A DNA stretch of 64,000 nucleotides from Datura wrightii (Eukaryota; Streptophyta; Magnoliopsida; Solanales; Solanaceae): positions 88,995,501 to 89,059,500 of the forward strand of contig JASDFA010000001.1 in assembly GCA_035772735.1 (NCBI GenBank), written 5' to 3'. How positions within the stretch are numbered: the stretch's first letter is position 1; each line of letters starts with the position of its first letter. The notes below the pieces were generated by a model. It did no database searches. It saw nothing but the letters and a program-made list of their open reading frames with translations, and was not told where the DNA came from. The translations under genes were made by a program, and so were the position numbers. Shown piece by piece: positions 58,601-64,000 of this stretch.

Positions 58601-60215
58601 CTAATATAAAGTCCCCCACTGCTTCTCTCTTCTTCAACTTGGAGAATTCTTTTAAGTAAGTGGGTCGCCTACTTGTCACCAACTTAAGCAAGTAGGTCAA
58701 GCAAGTATTACGTCACTTACTTTCTTCCAATATTTCGCTTTCTCAAATTTTATTCCCTTCAACACTTGCTTAATACTTTTGTACACTTTAATTCCTAGAC
58801 TTTAGGCTCAAATACAGATTTATTTTCCCAAGTTCGCGTAATTTCATCGACATCAACTTAGTCGTGCACATGTTTGAAGATACGGGGTATTACACCCATT
58901 CCCGCAACAAAGTTGTCCTCTCATAATAAATGGTATCTAATTATTATGTTTGTTGGGGGGTTGTGAACTCTGACTCATAATTGGTTCACCAATAAGAAGA
59001 ATGTATAAGATAAGTAAGAAGAGTTGTTGTCTTAATTTGTTTACATATCTGATTGGATTTTTCATAACGTTTAAACCTCAGTTGCATTTTAGTCATGTTG
59101 TCCAATCTAATCAACTTTCCTGTTCCACTTCTAGGTGTTTGATTTCACGGTTCAGAAGCTTTATGCTTTAAGGAAACCAAAAACTAATATCCAGATCCTT
59201 CAGCAGAGTATACTTCTAAAATATAAGTGAGTTGTGTATTCTTCTGGTTTCTATCATATGTCATGTCACTTATTTCGTATTCCTGACTTCTGAAAACTAG
59301 CTCAATCTATTTGCTCACAACGCATGCTTCTCTACAATTTTTACCTGAATGGCAGCATCCAGAAAGTACAGTAGATATAAATTTTCACACTTAACATGTC
59401 ACAGATAACAGCATTTTTTCAGTTCTTAGTGCTGCTAACTGCAGTACTATTTTAGCTGTTATTTTCCTGTCATTTGTCAGGATGTCAGAAAATATCTGAA
59501 CAAAAATTTACAATGATGGCCAAATGTGGAACTTAAGAAACTCTTTTCATTTTTTTTTCCCTTTATTTGTTTTGACATAAACGTAATGTGTTATCCCATT
59601 TTGTGTATGAGAAAAAAAAATTGTTAAAAAAGAAAACATGGTTGGATAGTTGCAGTTTCTTTGAGTAGTTCTGAAAATTTGTTGTGTTTTGCGAGTAGAG
59701 GAAGAATCCTATAATGAACTTCTTGAAAGGTTTTCTGTAAACAAATTAAGCAAACAGGTTACTTGTTGTTCTTCCCAGGATTATTGTTTTGATGAACTTC
59801 TTGAAAGGTTTTCTGTAAACAAATTAAGCAAAAAGGTTACTTGTTCTTTTCACAACAAACAGGTTCTTGAAAACTTTCTGTGAAGTTCAAGAATTATGTA
59901 CAAACAAATGGAAAATATATCTTCTATCTGGAGCTTTGATGGTAATATTTTTGGTTTCTATTGTGGTCTACATAAATGCTATCAAAATGGATGTTTCTTG
60001 TTAACAGGTCCCTACTTCAGATTCATGATTATTGCCAGCCTCAATGCTTTTTTCAAATTTCCTTTTTATCTTTCAATTTCCTGGATTTATTCACAGATGC
60101 AATGGAAGGTTATCTCTGCAATTACTTCTGCAGGTATATCCTTTCCTTTGTCAAGGAGCATGGCAAGGAGGTGTATCTTGAGGTTCGAGCAGCATACATT
60201 GACACAATGAACAAG
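38766..60215 (+). CDS. VPS52: VPS52 (POK), GARP/EARP tethering subunit, N-terminal 277 codons (spliced, partial)
   Basis: VPS52 is a coiled-coil subunit of the GARP and EARP complexes, which tether endosome-derived vesicles at the trans-Golgi or recycling endosomes; in Arabidopsis POK is needed for pollen tube growth. Ten exons (38766-38774, 38866-38948, 39055-39112, 39284-39379, 44871-44972, 45316-45399, 48836-48916, 49768-49911, 59135-59226, 60134-60215) have GT-AG borders and join without a stop (831 nt). Landmarks: DDISLEGLEEELQECK (about 32-47), YTKGVENNLRQVELDSIQ (65-82), SLHDQIRDCDMILSQMETLL (93-112), IGSISSDIKILQEKSMDMGL (119-138), KFVEDIIVPPRMIDVIVDGE (152-171) and EHGKEVYLEVRAAYIDTMNK (258-277). 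Plant VPS52 is about 700 residues, so roughly the last 60 percent lies past 64000. The reading frame shows no damage. Four introns of 3-10 kb are swollen by transposons. Confidence 0.93.
38866..38948 (+). CDS. VPS52: VPS52 exon 2
   Basis: Acceptor ...gaatttag, donor gccag/gttcgg. It encodes AHAGNAQKPFLDLESFVGDL and NVEDETA, with the last codon (Ser) split 2+1. It corresponds to the 'DLESFVGDL' region near the N terminus of plant VPS52. Confidence 0.85.
39055..39112 (+). CDS. VPS52: VPS52 exon 3
   Basis: Strong pyrimidine tract and ttccag acceptor; donor gat/gtaaga. It encodes DDISLEGLEEELQECKTDD, one of the best conserved parts of the family. Confidence 0.93.
39284..39379 (+). CDS. VPS52: VPS52 exon 4
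   Basis: Acceptor gaaaag, donor cag/gtttgt, 32 codons in phase 0. It encodes VVASILSKGTTLREYTKGVE and NNLRQVELDSIQ. Confidence 0.93.
39930..44190 (-). mobile_element. Minus-strand L1-type LINE, degenerate
   Basis: Reading the minus strand from high to low coordinates, pieces of an L1 ORF2 appear in the correct order. Endonuclease-like text (SRIDRVLFSVELDEY) lies near 44030-44090. An RT start (RPISLVHGMYKIITKAMAEA) lies near 43240-43330. Repeated RT core text with a mutated YADD box (YPDN) and FEAVSGLHVNLTK lies at 40680-43190. Post-RT text (WRYKEDGLLWKKLVNAKND) lies near 40280-40350. All frames are broken. The gene's splice sites on either side are intact, so the LINE is tolerated as intronic sequence. 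Confidence 0.75.
40680..43191 (-). repeat. 419-bp tandem array (six copies) derived from LINE RT
   Basis: The marker cctttagttaggtttacatg starts at 40680, 41099, 41517, 41936, 42355 and 42773, a spacing of 418-419 bp. The copies differ by few bases. Each unit on the minus strand carries the same 71-codon frame that joins LINE RT pieces (NECLDKRIKQNKRGSFELDV and VTLSHIIYPDNTMVCDTEEP). The frame is a product of the repeat, not a gene. Confidence 0.92.
44871..44972 (+). CDS. VPS52: VPS52 exon 5
   Basis: Acceptor caatag, donor cag/gtactt, 34 codons: DYIKESDNLVSLHDQIRDCD then MILSQMETLLSGFQ. This is part of the N-terminal coiled coil that packs against the other GARP subunits (family knowledge). 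Confidence 0.95.
45316..45399 (+). CDS. VPS52: VPS52 exon 6
   Basis: Acceptor tgccag, donor aag/gtatta, 28 codons: TEIGSISSDIKILQEKSMDM then GLRLRNRK. Confidence 0.95.
45400..48835 (+). other. VPS52: VPS52 intron 6 (3.4 kb)
   Basis: It contains a minus-strand LINE fragment at about 45790-46640. The rest shows no gene. A CCA-rich stretch at 47690-48070 and a run of 14 G at 48537-48550 are simple-sequence features. Confidence 0.8.
45790..46640 (-). mobile_element. Minus-strand LINE fragment (C-terminal RT and zf-RVT)
   Basis: The minus strand at 46404-46619 reads WEFNNLVKLLQTLENFSFNT...FKWG, and at 46139-46339 reads CYLCQKEAESHTQLSFLHC. These are the linker and the zinc-binding end domain found after the RT of plant L1 elements. 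It continues to about 45990 with HSLKAGCLMCLYSWVN-like text. It carries no RT core and is in pieces. It is a second LINE remnant, separate from the one in intron 4. Confidence 0.7.
48836..48916 (+). CDS. VPS52: VPS52 exon 7
   Basis: Acceptor ttgcag, donor gag/gtactt, 27 codons: VAESKLAKFVEDIIVPPRMI then DVIVDGE. The IIVPPRMI motif is strongly conserved in VPS52. Confidence 0.95.
49556..49603. repeat. (CT)n microsatellite in VPS52 intron 7
   Basis: An uninterrupted run of tc/ct dinucleotides of about 48 bp. Confidence 0.95.
49768..49911 (+). CDS. VPS52: VPS52 exon 8
   Basis: Acceptor tttatag, donor aag/gtatgc, 48 codons: VNEEYMRTLEILSKKLKFAD ... ALKDVQPELERLRQKAVAK. Confidence 0.95.
50227..50665. 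mobile_element. hAT-like MITE, 439 bp
   Basis: The ends ATAGGTGGCAAAT and the inverse of ATTTTGCCACCTCTAG are terminal inverted repeats. Flanking 8-bp copies tggcagtt (50219-50226) and tgacagtt (50666-50673) differ by one base, the size expected for hAT elements. The inside has 'gggcgggttaggctgaa' and 'gggctgaaatgggc' motifs known from plant MITEs of this kind. It has no coding capacity. Confidence 0.65.
51127..51840. repeat. AAGCG-type interspersed repeat
   Basis: The left end reads tgaagcgcgaagcgg. The right part (51700-51830) is rich in gcttcactg/ttcgcttcg, roughly the inverse. Similar text occurs at 53881-54070 and 57520-57760. The ends and class are uncertain. No gene is present. Confidence 0.45.
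52020..52410 (+). repeat. 31-bp tandem array (about 12 diverged copies)
   Basis: The unit gagcaagtgagctatgaggc + atgtaacacat repeats with spacing near 31 bp. The best copies are at 52190-52300. The minus-strand ORF (52173-52424), with repeated cysteine-rich 'LIAHLLMCYMPHSS' text, is a translation of this array and not a gene. Confidence 0.8.
52990..53297 (+). mobile_element. Tat/Athila-like LTR end fragment, plus strand
   Basis: 'ccttgtggatatgatcccaac' near 53201 and the following text are the end of a Tat/Athila LTR. The segment attgatgaacctaattgagc at about 53003 also occurs in inverse at 54150-54175, inside the minus-strand LTR 54075-55650. Confidence 0.5.
53690..53880. repeat. 33-bp tandem repeat
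   Basis: aagccaggtgagtatcccgt followed by gatctatcttac recurs about four times up to 53880, with diverged copies before it. Confidence 0.75.
53881..54070 (+). repeat. AAGCG-type repeat, one end
   Basis: gtgttatcaaaagcaataaa ... gctttaagcgcaaattgcaaataaagcgtgagc is the known start of a repeat family common in dicots. Its counterpart end is not adjacent; similar text lies at 57520-57760. Confidence 0.45.
54075..55650 (-). mobile_element. Minus-strand Tat/Athila-like LTR fragment
   Basis: On the minus strand it starts TGATGTGTCGGGGTTTTACG at 55650, like the LTR start at 35023. The stretch 54830-55245 carries 'tttacggtccgta' repeats. The expected LTR end (ggatNcgaccc) is missing at the left, where matching end sequence lies instead in the opposite direction at 52990-53297. 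A SINE is inserted at 55248-55475. Confidence 0.5.
55248..55475 (-). mobile_element. Au-type SINE with target duplications
   Basis: On the minus strand the tRNA-related head reads ...gggtgtggcctagtggtcaa (box A-like) and ggttcaaacctc (box B). The Au SINE body follows, with acctcgactaattccaccgg (plus-strand reading at 55293-55312), and an A-rich tail. The flanks cgactcgtctatttcc (55232-55247) and cgactcatctgtttcc (55476-55491) are 16-bp copies with two differences. Both internal polymerase III boxes are present. Confidence 0.85.
55701..58894 (-). mobile_element. Minus-strand Ty3/Tekay-like LTR, interrupted
   Basis: On the minus strand it starts TGTAATACCCCGTA at 58894. It has a TATA-like ctttatatta near 58605 and a splice-donor-like caaggtaagagg near 58517, and ends GGTGGGGCGTTATA at 55701. 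The part 55701-57470 matches the second half of the LTRs at 2700-3787 and 36980-38357 in inverse. An AAGCG-type repeat at about 57520-57757 splits it. No clear target duplication (gggaa against cccat), so the two parts may not be one insertion. Confidence 0.55.
57520..57757. repeat. AAGCG-type repeat inside LTR
   Basis: Rich in gcttcac/gcgcttgc words (57590-57757), the same family as 51700-51830. The exact ends are not certain. Confidence 0.4.
59135..59226 (+). CDS. VPS52: VPS52 exon 9
   Basis: Acceptor cttctag, donor tataa/gtgagt. It encodes VFDFTVQKLYALRKPKTNIQ then ILQQSILLKY, with the following Lys codon split 2+1. Confidence 0.95.
59716..59860 (+). repeat. 78-bp direct duplication in VPS52 intron 9
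   Basis: gaacttcttgaaaggttttc starts at 59716 and again at 59794, and the following ~50 bp are also nearly identical. The ORF at 59689-59883 spans it and is not a gene. Confidence 0.85.
60134..60215 (+). CDS. VPS52: VPS52 exon 10 (last exon in the window)
   Basis: Acceptor ttctgcag, donor aag/gttaag. It completes the split Lys and reads YILSFVKEHGKEVYLEVRAA YIDTMNK. The next family segment (the VLSAHF... region) is not found before 64000, so intron 10 extends to or past the window end. Confidence 0.95.
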
Positions 60216-61300
60216 GTTAAGTTTTACAGTATTAGTTCTTTTTGGATTTTGGCCAGTTTGGATGGTCAATGAATCAGAGGTTAGAGAACTAAGTTGTTAG
60301 ATGTTTAACTCATTGAGATAAATATAATAGCTCCTGAAAAGAGAGAATTTGATGTCCCTTAACGTCCGTAAGTACTTAAGTTGACTGTTGTTTGGTACCC
60401 ATCCTTGGATATTTAAATGTATGTTTATGAGTTGCAAATGTTTTTTTCATGGTGTATGGAAGCAGGTGCATCAAACAATATGTGGGTTGTGACGTTCTTA
60501 TAGGAATTAGTCATTTGTGAGTAGTGTTGAGCTTGAAACTTCTTTTGTGCTCATGCAGTGTCAAATGGTGACAATAGAATGATTATGGTAGTGCAGAGAG
60601 TTGTGAAGAGAAGTTAGCGATTTGTGTGGTGTTATGATTGGGAAAAATATTGTAACATCCACATTCTTTAAGAGAATGCTTGTTAAAATAAATAAGAGGA
60701 TATAAAGGTGCACCCCTGATAGTTGGCCTCTGATAAATGTGTGTGCCTGGACTATGAGGGCTCACGATGCATACTCCCATACATATATGAATTGACAGTG
60801 GGTTAGGATGAGCTTTTGCTTTGAATCATGTAAAAGTAAAAGTCCTAGTTTGTTAGAGGGAATGTCAATTACATCTACAGCTAAATCCTTTTTATCTGTT
60901 CTGTTCTTCTGAGGTCTATTTTATTCCAATACAAAATAATTTTATCTTTCGATGTACCTTCTAAAGCAAGAGGAGTTCTTCAAAATTAGAGAGTCTCTAC
61001 ATCTCACCATTATTCTTACACGGATATAATATTCTCTAACCACAACCTGTCTAAAAATGCTCCTGAAAAACACCGGATGTAATGTAAATGCAAAAAGAGA
61101 TTGCAAAGATAAAATATATGGAACATGCTGAAAAAAAGTGATATCAGCATAAATTAAATTGGTATAAATACAGTACAATGCCCTTCCGTGATATAATTTA
61201 CAAAATAGCCAGCAAATGTATAGGTTTTGCATACAAAGTATAAATATACATACATATATATATATAATGCATAAATTGGCATATAATATATATAAATCAG
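60216..61300 (+). other. VPS52: VPS52 intron 10, first part, nothing recognised
   Basis: AT-rich, with no exon-like or transposon protein text that I can support. A (TA)n-rich stretch lies at 61250-61268. Confidence 0.5.
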
Positions 61301-61302
61301 TG

Positions 61303-61396
61303 TAAGGCTGCGAATAATAGACTCTTGTGGTCCTGCGATTCCCCAGACCCCGCGCATAGTGGGAGCTTAGTGCACTGGGCTGCCTTTCTTTTAGTA
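61303..61396 (+). mobile_element. 3' part of a plant SINE
   Basis: gtaaggctgcgaataatagactcttgtggtcctgcgattcccc and ...ccgcgcatagtgggagcttagtgcactgggctgcc are the well-known 3' body of tRNA-derived plant SINEs (given here in broken-up form from 61303 to 61396). The head with boxes A and B is missing, so it is a 5'-truncated copy. Confidence 0.7.
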
Positions 61397-61599
61397 TATA
61401 GGTTCTATATATTTCGGCTAGCATCCAAAATTAGTTTTGGCCAACAGGCCAAAAATGAGAAAAGCCCAATAAAATATCAATGTAACCATGGAGACAGCAC
61501 CTGCTCCCTCTTTGAAATCTAAGTTACCTGAGAAAGACATATTTGACTGGCTAACCAGTGAGTTTATCCCTTGAAGTCATATATGAGCAACGTATGTAC

Positions 61600-62065
61600 T
61601 CCCAAAACATTGAGTGGAAGTTCGTACAAATGTTCAGTTGGAGAAACATGAGGGTACCTGTGTTCTTTTATGACGGAAGACGGGATGCAGTTTATTAAGT
61701 AACACGCCGTAACATTGTATCCATCCAAAATTGAAAAAGAACATCTCAGTGAAGTAGTAGGGGTCTAGTAGTTCAATTAGGTAGTCATTCTTGCACACAA
61801 CTATTCCATTTTGTTACAGAGTAGATAATTGATAAAATATCCCTCTAAGAGGACATGAACTCTTCAAATTGGCTCGTAAATTGTTTCTTGGCATTATCAC
61901 TATGCAAGGTACAGATGAAATTCCCTTGTGCTTTAATTTTAGCACAAAATTCTTTGGATGTCAAGAATAACTCAAGAACAATTCTCCATAAAAAGAAGCC
62001 AAGTGCAATGGGAACAATCATCAATAAATGTCAGAAAATAATGGAATCCAAACTTGAATTAATCT
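61600..62065 (-). pseudogene. Copia integrase fragment, degenerate
   Basis: On the minus strand, text such as FIDDCSHCTWLLFM (about 62010-62050) and FCAKIKAQGNFICTLHSDNA (about 61890-61950) matches the Copia integrase core, including the first and second Asp regions. Stops and frame changes are frequent. It lies on the downstream side of the Copia RNase H piece at 62778, the wrong order for one element, so it belongs to a different copy. Confidence 0.65.
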
Positions 62066-62557
62066 GTGACTAGGACCTAGACATGAAGTGAACAAGTACG
62101 AAGGGGGAACTTCGGAAGATAGTTGAACCCTCTTAGGCAGGAACTACATTTCTATTTATCAAGTTAGCACAACTAACAATGAAGTGATAACATGGAGAAA
62201 GGACATGGACCATTTCCTGTAGCTTAGAAGGTGTGGATGTCCAAGGTGGCTGAACAGATAAAGGAGACTTGGTCATCGTGTATGCAATGAAGATGAAACA
62301 CTGGATAGTAGATAGCACGTCAATCACTCCCTTTGCCAATTGTTAGTTCAATGCCTTGGTCGTGCACCAAAGCAAATTTGTGGCTAAAGGCTGTGGAGCA
62401 ATTTGAGGCCTGTATGAGTTTACTAATGAAGATAAGACTAAAAGGGAATTTATAACATATCAAACAGAGTCGAGAGTTAGAGATAAAATGATGAATTAAT
62501 GACGAGTTCACTAGTGCGCTGTGGTTTTAGTGTCATTGCAAGGTACAAACTATGTTT

Positions 62558-62767
62558 TGTGATAAAAGAGTAGAGAGGAGAAACAAATGCCTATTACTAG
62601 TGATCTGAAGCACGATTTAGACCACTAGTAATAGAAAAATAATAGGGAAAAATATTATTGAATGGTGTATCTACATTATTACCCTGAGCCCTACTTATAG
62701 ACACTACACTACTCACTACAATCCTTTTCCATGTAGGATACTATATACATATCCTATTCCTATTCTA
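62558..62767 (-). repeat. Putative Copia 3' LTR
   Basis: It lies just downstream (minus strand) of a PPT. The minus strand contains an inverted motif ttactagtggtc ... gatcactagtaa, and the inner end at 62558 reads ...ttttatcaca. The start TG is not clear (GGTTAGAATAGG). The boundaries are approximate. Confidence 0.45.
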
Positions 62768-62782
62768 ACCCTCCCCCTCAAG
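62768..62782 (-). promoter_or_regulatory. Copia polypurine tract
   Basis: The minus strand reads cttgagggggagggt immediately after the end of the RNase H frame, the common form for Copia elements. Confidence 0.65.
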
Positions 62783-63600
62783 CTAGTGCATACAAGTCAT
62801 ATGTACCAAGCTTGTTACAGAAATAACTTATACGAGGACCAATGAGGGACTTGGTGAAAAAATTTGCAAGCTGATCATTTGGTTTCATGAATTTTGTAAC
62901 AATGTCTCCGGAGAGTATTTTTTCTTCGACACAGTGACAGGCAATCTCAATGTGCTTAGTTCTCTCATGAATACCAGATTTAATGCAATATGAAGGGCTG
63001 CTTGGTTTCAAACACAAATTCCATCTAACTGATTTCTCCAAATTTTAGTTCTCCGAGCAATGTTTAATCTAAACTAGTTCACAAGTTGCCACAACTATTG
63101 CTCGATATTCTGCTTCCGCACTAAATCAAGCAACCACACTTTGTTTCTTACACTTTCAGCACACCAAATTACCTTAGTCTAAAACACAATATTAGGATAT
63201 AGAATGTCTATCAGAAGGTGATCCTGCCTAATTAGCATCTGTATATCCAACGATCTGCTATGGTCTCGATCCTCGAAGAGTAGTCCTCTGCCTAGAGCTA
63301 ACTTAATATATCGCAAAATACGGACAATTGCATCCCAGTGACCATCAGAGGAGAATCCTTAAAGTGGCTTACAACACTATAGGAAAAGAAACGTCAGGTC
63401 TAGTGGCTGTGAGATAATTCAATTTACCAACCAGCCGCCTCTATCTTCCAAGATCATTGAGTGACTCCCCCTGTCCTAGCTCCTTTAGGATTCGGATCCT
63501 GTGAGTGTCAATGGGTCTACATCCCATCATTCCTATATCCTCAAGAATGTCTAAGGCATATTTGCATTGCGAAATAACAATACCTGATCTAATCAACTAG
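62778..63600 (-). pseudogene. Copia RT-RNase H fragment
   Basis: The minus-strand frame 62778-63041 reads SGIHERTKHIEIACHCVEEK and ends LGTYDLYALA, the C terminus of Copia RNase H. Further upstream on the same strand (63360-63600), pieces of RT-RNase H are readable (CKYALDILEDIGMMGCRPID, and GRYRRLVGKLNYL). Frames are broken between them. It is cut at about 63600, where Ty3-type sequence begins. Confidence 0.75.
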
Positions 63601-63940
63601 GGCTTGGTAGGTGTCTTACTGGACGAGCTCCCTTCAGCCCTGGGCTGATTCTCAATATCAGGAGATGTCCCACCAATTGCCGCCTCTGGAGCCCTACTAG
63701 TGCTAGCTCTTTGGCCGACTTTGGCCTTACCCTGAAGGCATAGTTTGTACAAAATAGAGCAGAGTATTGAGATATAGTCGACTCCTTAATATACAACTCT
63801 ATTGCACGATCTAGAATATAAAAGGCAACATTTCCTAGATGCCCAAGCAATCCCTTAATTATAAATGTGGCGCGAAACACATTCACAAGTAAGGTCTACT
63901 TGACATAGTTTCACTGACTCCTTGGGACACTTGAACCTAG
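63601..63940 (-). mobile_element. Ty3-type leader and gag start, minus strand, degenerate
   Basis: This lies between the PBS at 63941-63957 and the Copia fragment. Where gag should start, only a 97-codon frame is present (63593-63886), which I do not recognise. The assignment rests on position next to the PBS. Confidence 0.4.
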
Positions 63941-63957
63941 GCTCTGATATCAAGTTT
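63941..63957 (-). promoter_or_regulatory. Ty3-type PBS, minus strand
   Basis: The minus strand reads aaacttgatatcagagc directly after an LTR end ...ggggcataaca. It is a one-base variant of the tRNA-Met PBS seen at 3788 and 17680. Confidence 0.65.
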
Positions 63958-64000
63958 TGTTATGCCCCAGCCTTGGGTGAGGTGGCCTATGTTCTATATG
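63958..64000 (-). repeat. End of a minus-strand Ty3 5' LTR, cut by the window
   Basis: The minus strand reads ...ccaaggctggggcataaca, the typical end of Tekay-like LTRs. The rest lies past the window end. Confidence 0.55.

Larger units (their letters stand above)
49912..59134 (+). other. VPS52: VPS52 intron 8 (9.2 kb), transposon-rich
   Basis: It holds a hAT-like MITE, AAGCG-type repeats, foldback and tandem repeats, two broken LTRs and a SINE, each listed separately. No protein-coding gene is recognisable in it. Confidence 0.85.

Noticed and set aside
55701..58894. A complete minus-strand solo LTR
   Set aside because: The start and end motifs fit, but the flanks gggaa and cccat do not form a duplication and an AAGCG repeat splits it. 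It is kept only as an interrupted LTR.
59976..60272. 98-codon ORF containing the VPS52 exon 10 protein
   Set aside because: Only 60134-60215 matches the family. The upstream part of the ORF is intron sequence, and the splice acceptor at 60132-60133 joins exon 9 in the right phase.

Overview
This window is nuclear DNA from a flowering plant, most likely a member of the Solanaceae (inference). It has one spliced eukaryotic gene with long introns, many Ty3-type retrotransposons with 2-3 kb LTRs, Tat/Athila-type LTRs whose PBS fits tRNA-Asp, Copia and L1 LINE debris, and SINEs of the Au type. There are no operons, CRISPR arrays or prokaryotic genes. Nearly all short ORFs are chance frames in LTRs. 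I found no evidence for a new enzymatic or defence system; what is unusual is the nesting and the satellite-like structures.

Region 1 (1-12165) is a stack of retroelements. Minus-strand LTRs appear to begin at 1054, 8770 and 9898. Inside the one that begins at 8770 sits a plus-strand Ty3 (Tekay/Del-like) element, 1820-8022, with a perfect 5-bp target duplication (ccacg). It has lost the end of pol and the start of its 3' LTR. From 9899 to 12165 there is non-coding AT-rich sequence with a 60-bp tandem repeat.

Region 2 (12161-29795) is a three-level nest supported by exact 5-bp duplications at each level. The outer element is Tat/Athila-like and lacks gag-pol (12166-29790, gcata). Its 5' LTR is split by a minus-strand solo LTR (12982-25609, aaaac). 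That LTR is split by a Ty3 Tekay-like element (14996-24990, aaatc) with two 2,684-bp LTRs, a strongly decayed gag-RT region and a recognisable integrase-chromodomain.

Region 3 (29796-38765) holds another minus-strand LTR-like segment, a MITE-like repeat carrying a minus-strand LTR (33580-35023), and a second MITE-like repeat carrying a perfect solo LTR (36126-38357, duplication attaa).

Region 4 (38766 to beyond 64000) is the host gene VPS52 (POK in Arabidopsis), a subunit of the GARP/EARP Golgi tethering complexes. Ten coding exons join in frame to about 277 N-terminal residues; the rest lies past the window. Its introns are enlarged by an L1 LINE carrying a six-copy 419-bp tandem array, a second LINE fragment, a hAT-like MITE, tandem-repeat and foldback structures, broken LTRs, an Au-type SINE with target duplications, and Copia and Ty3 fragments at the right edge.
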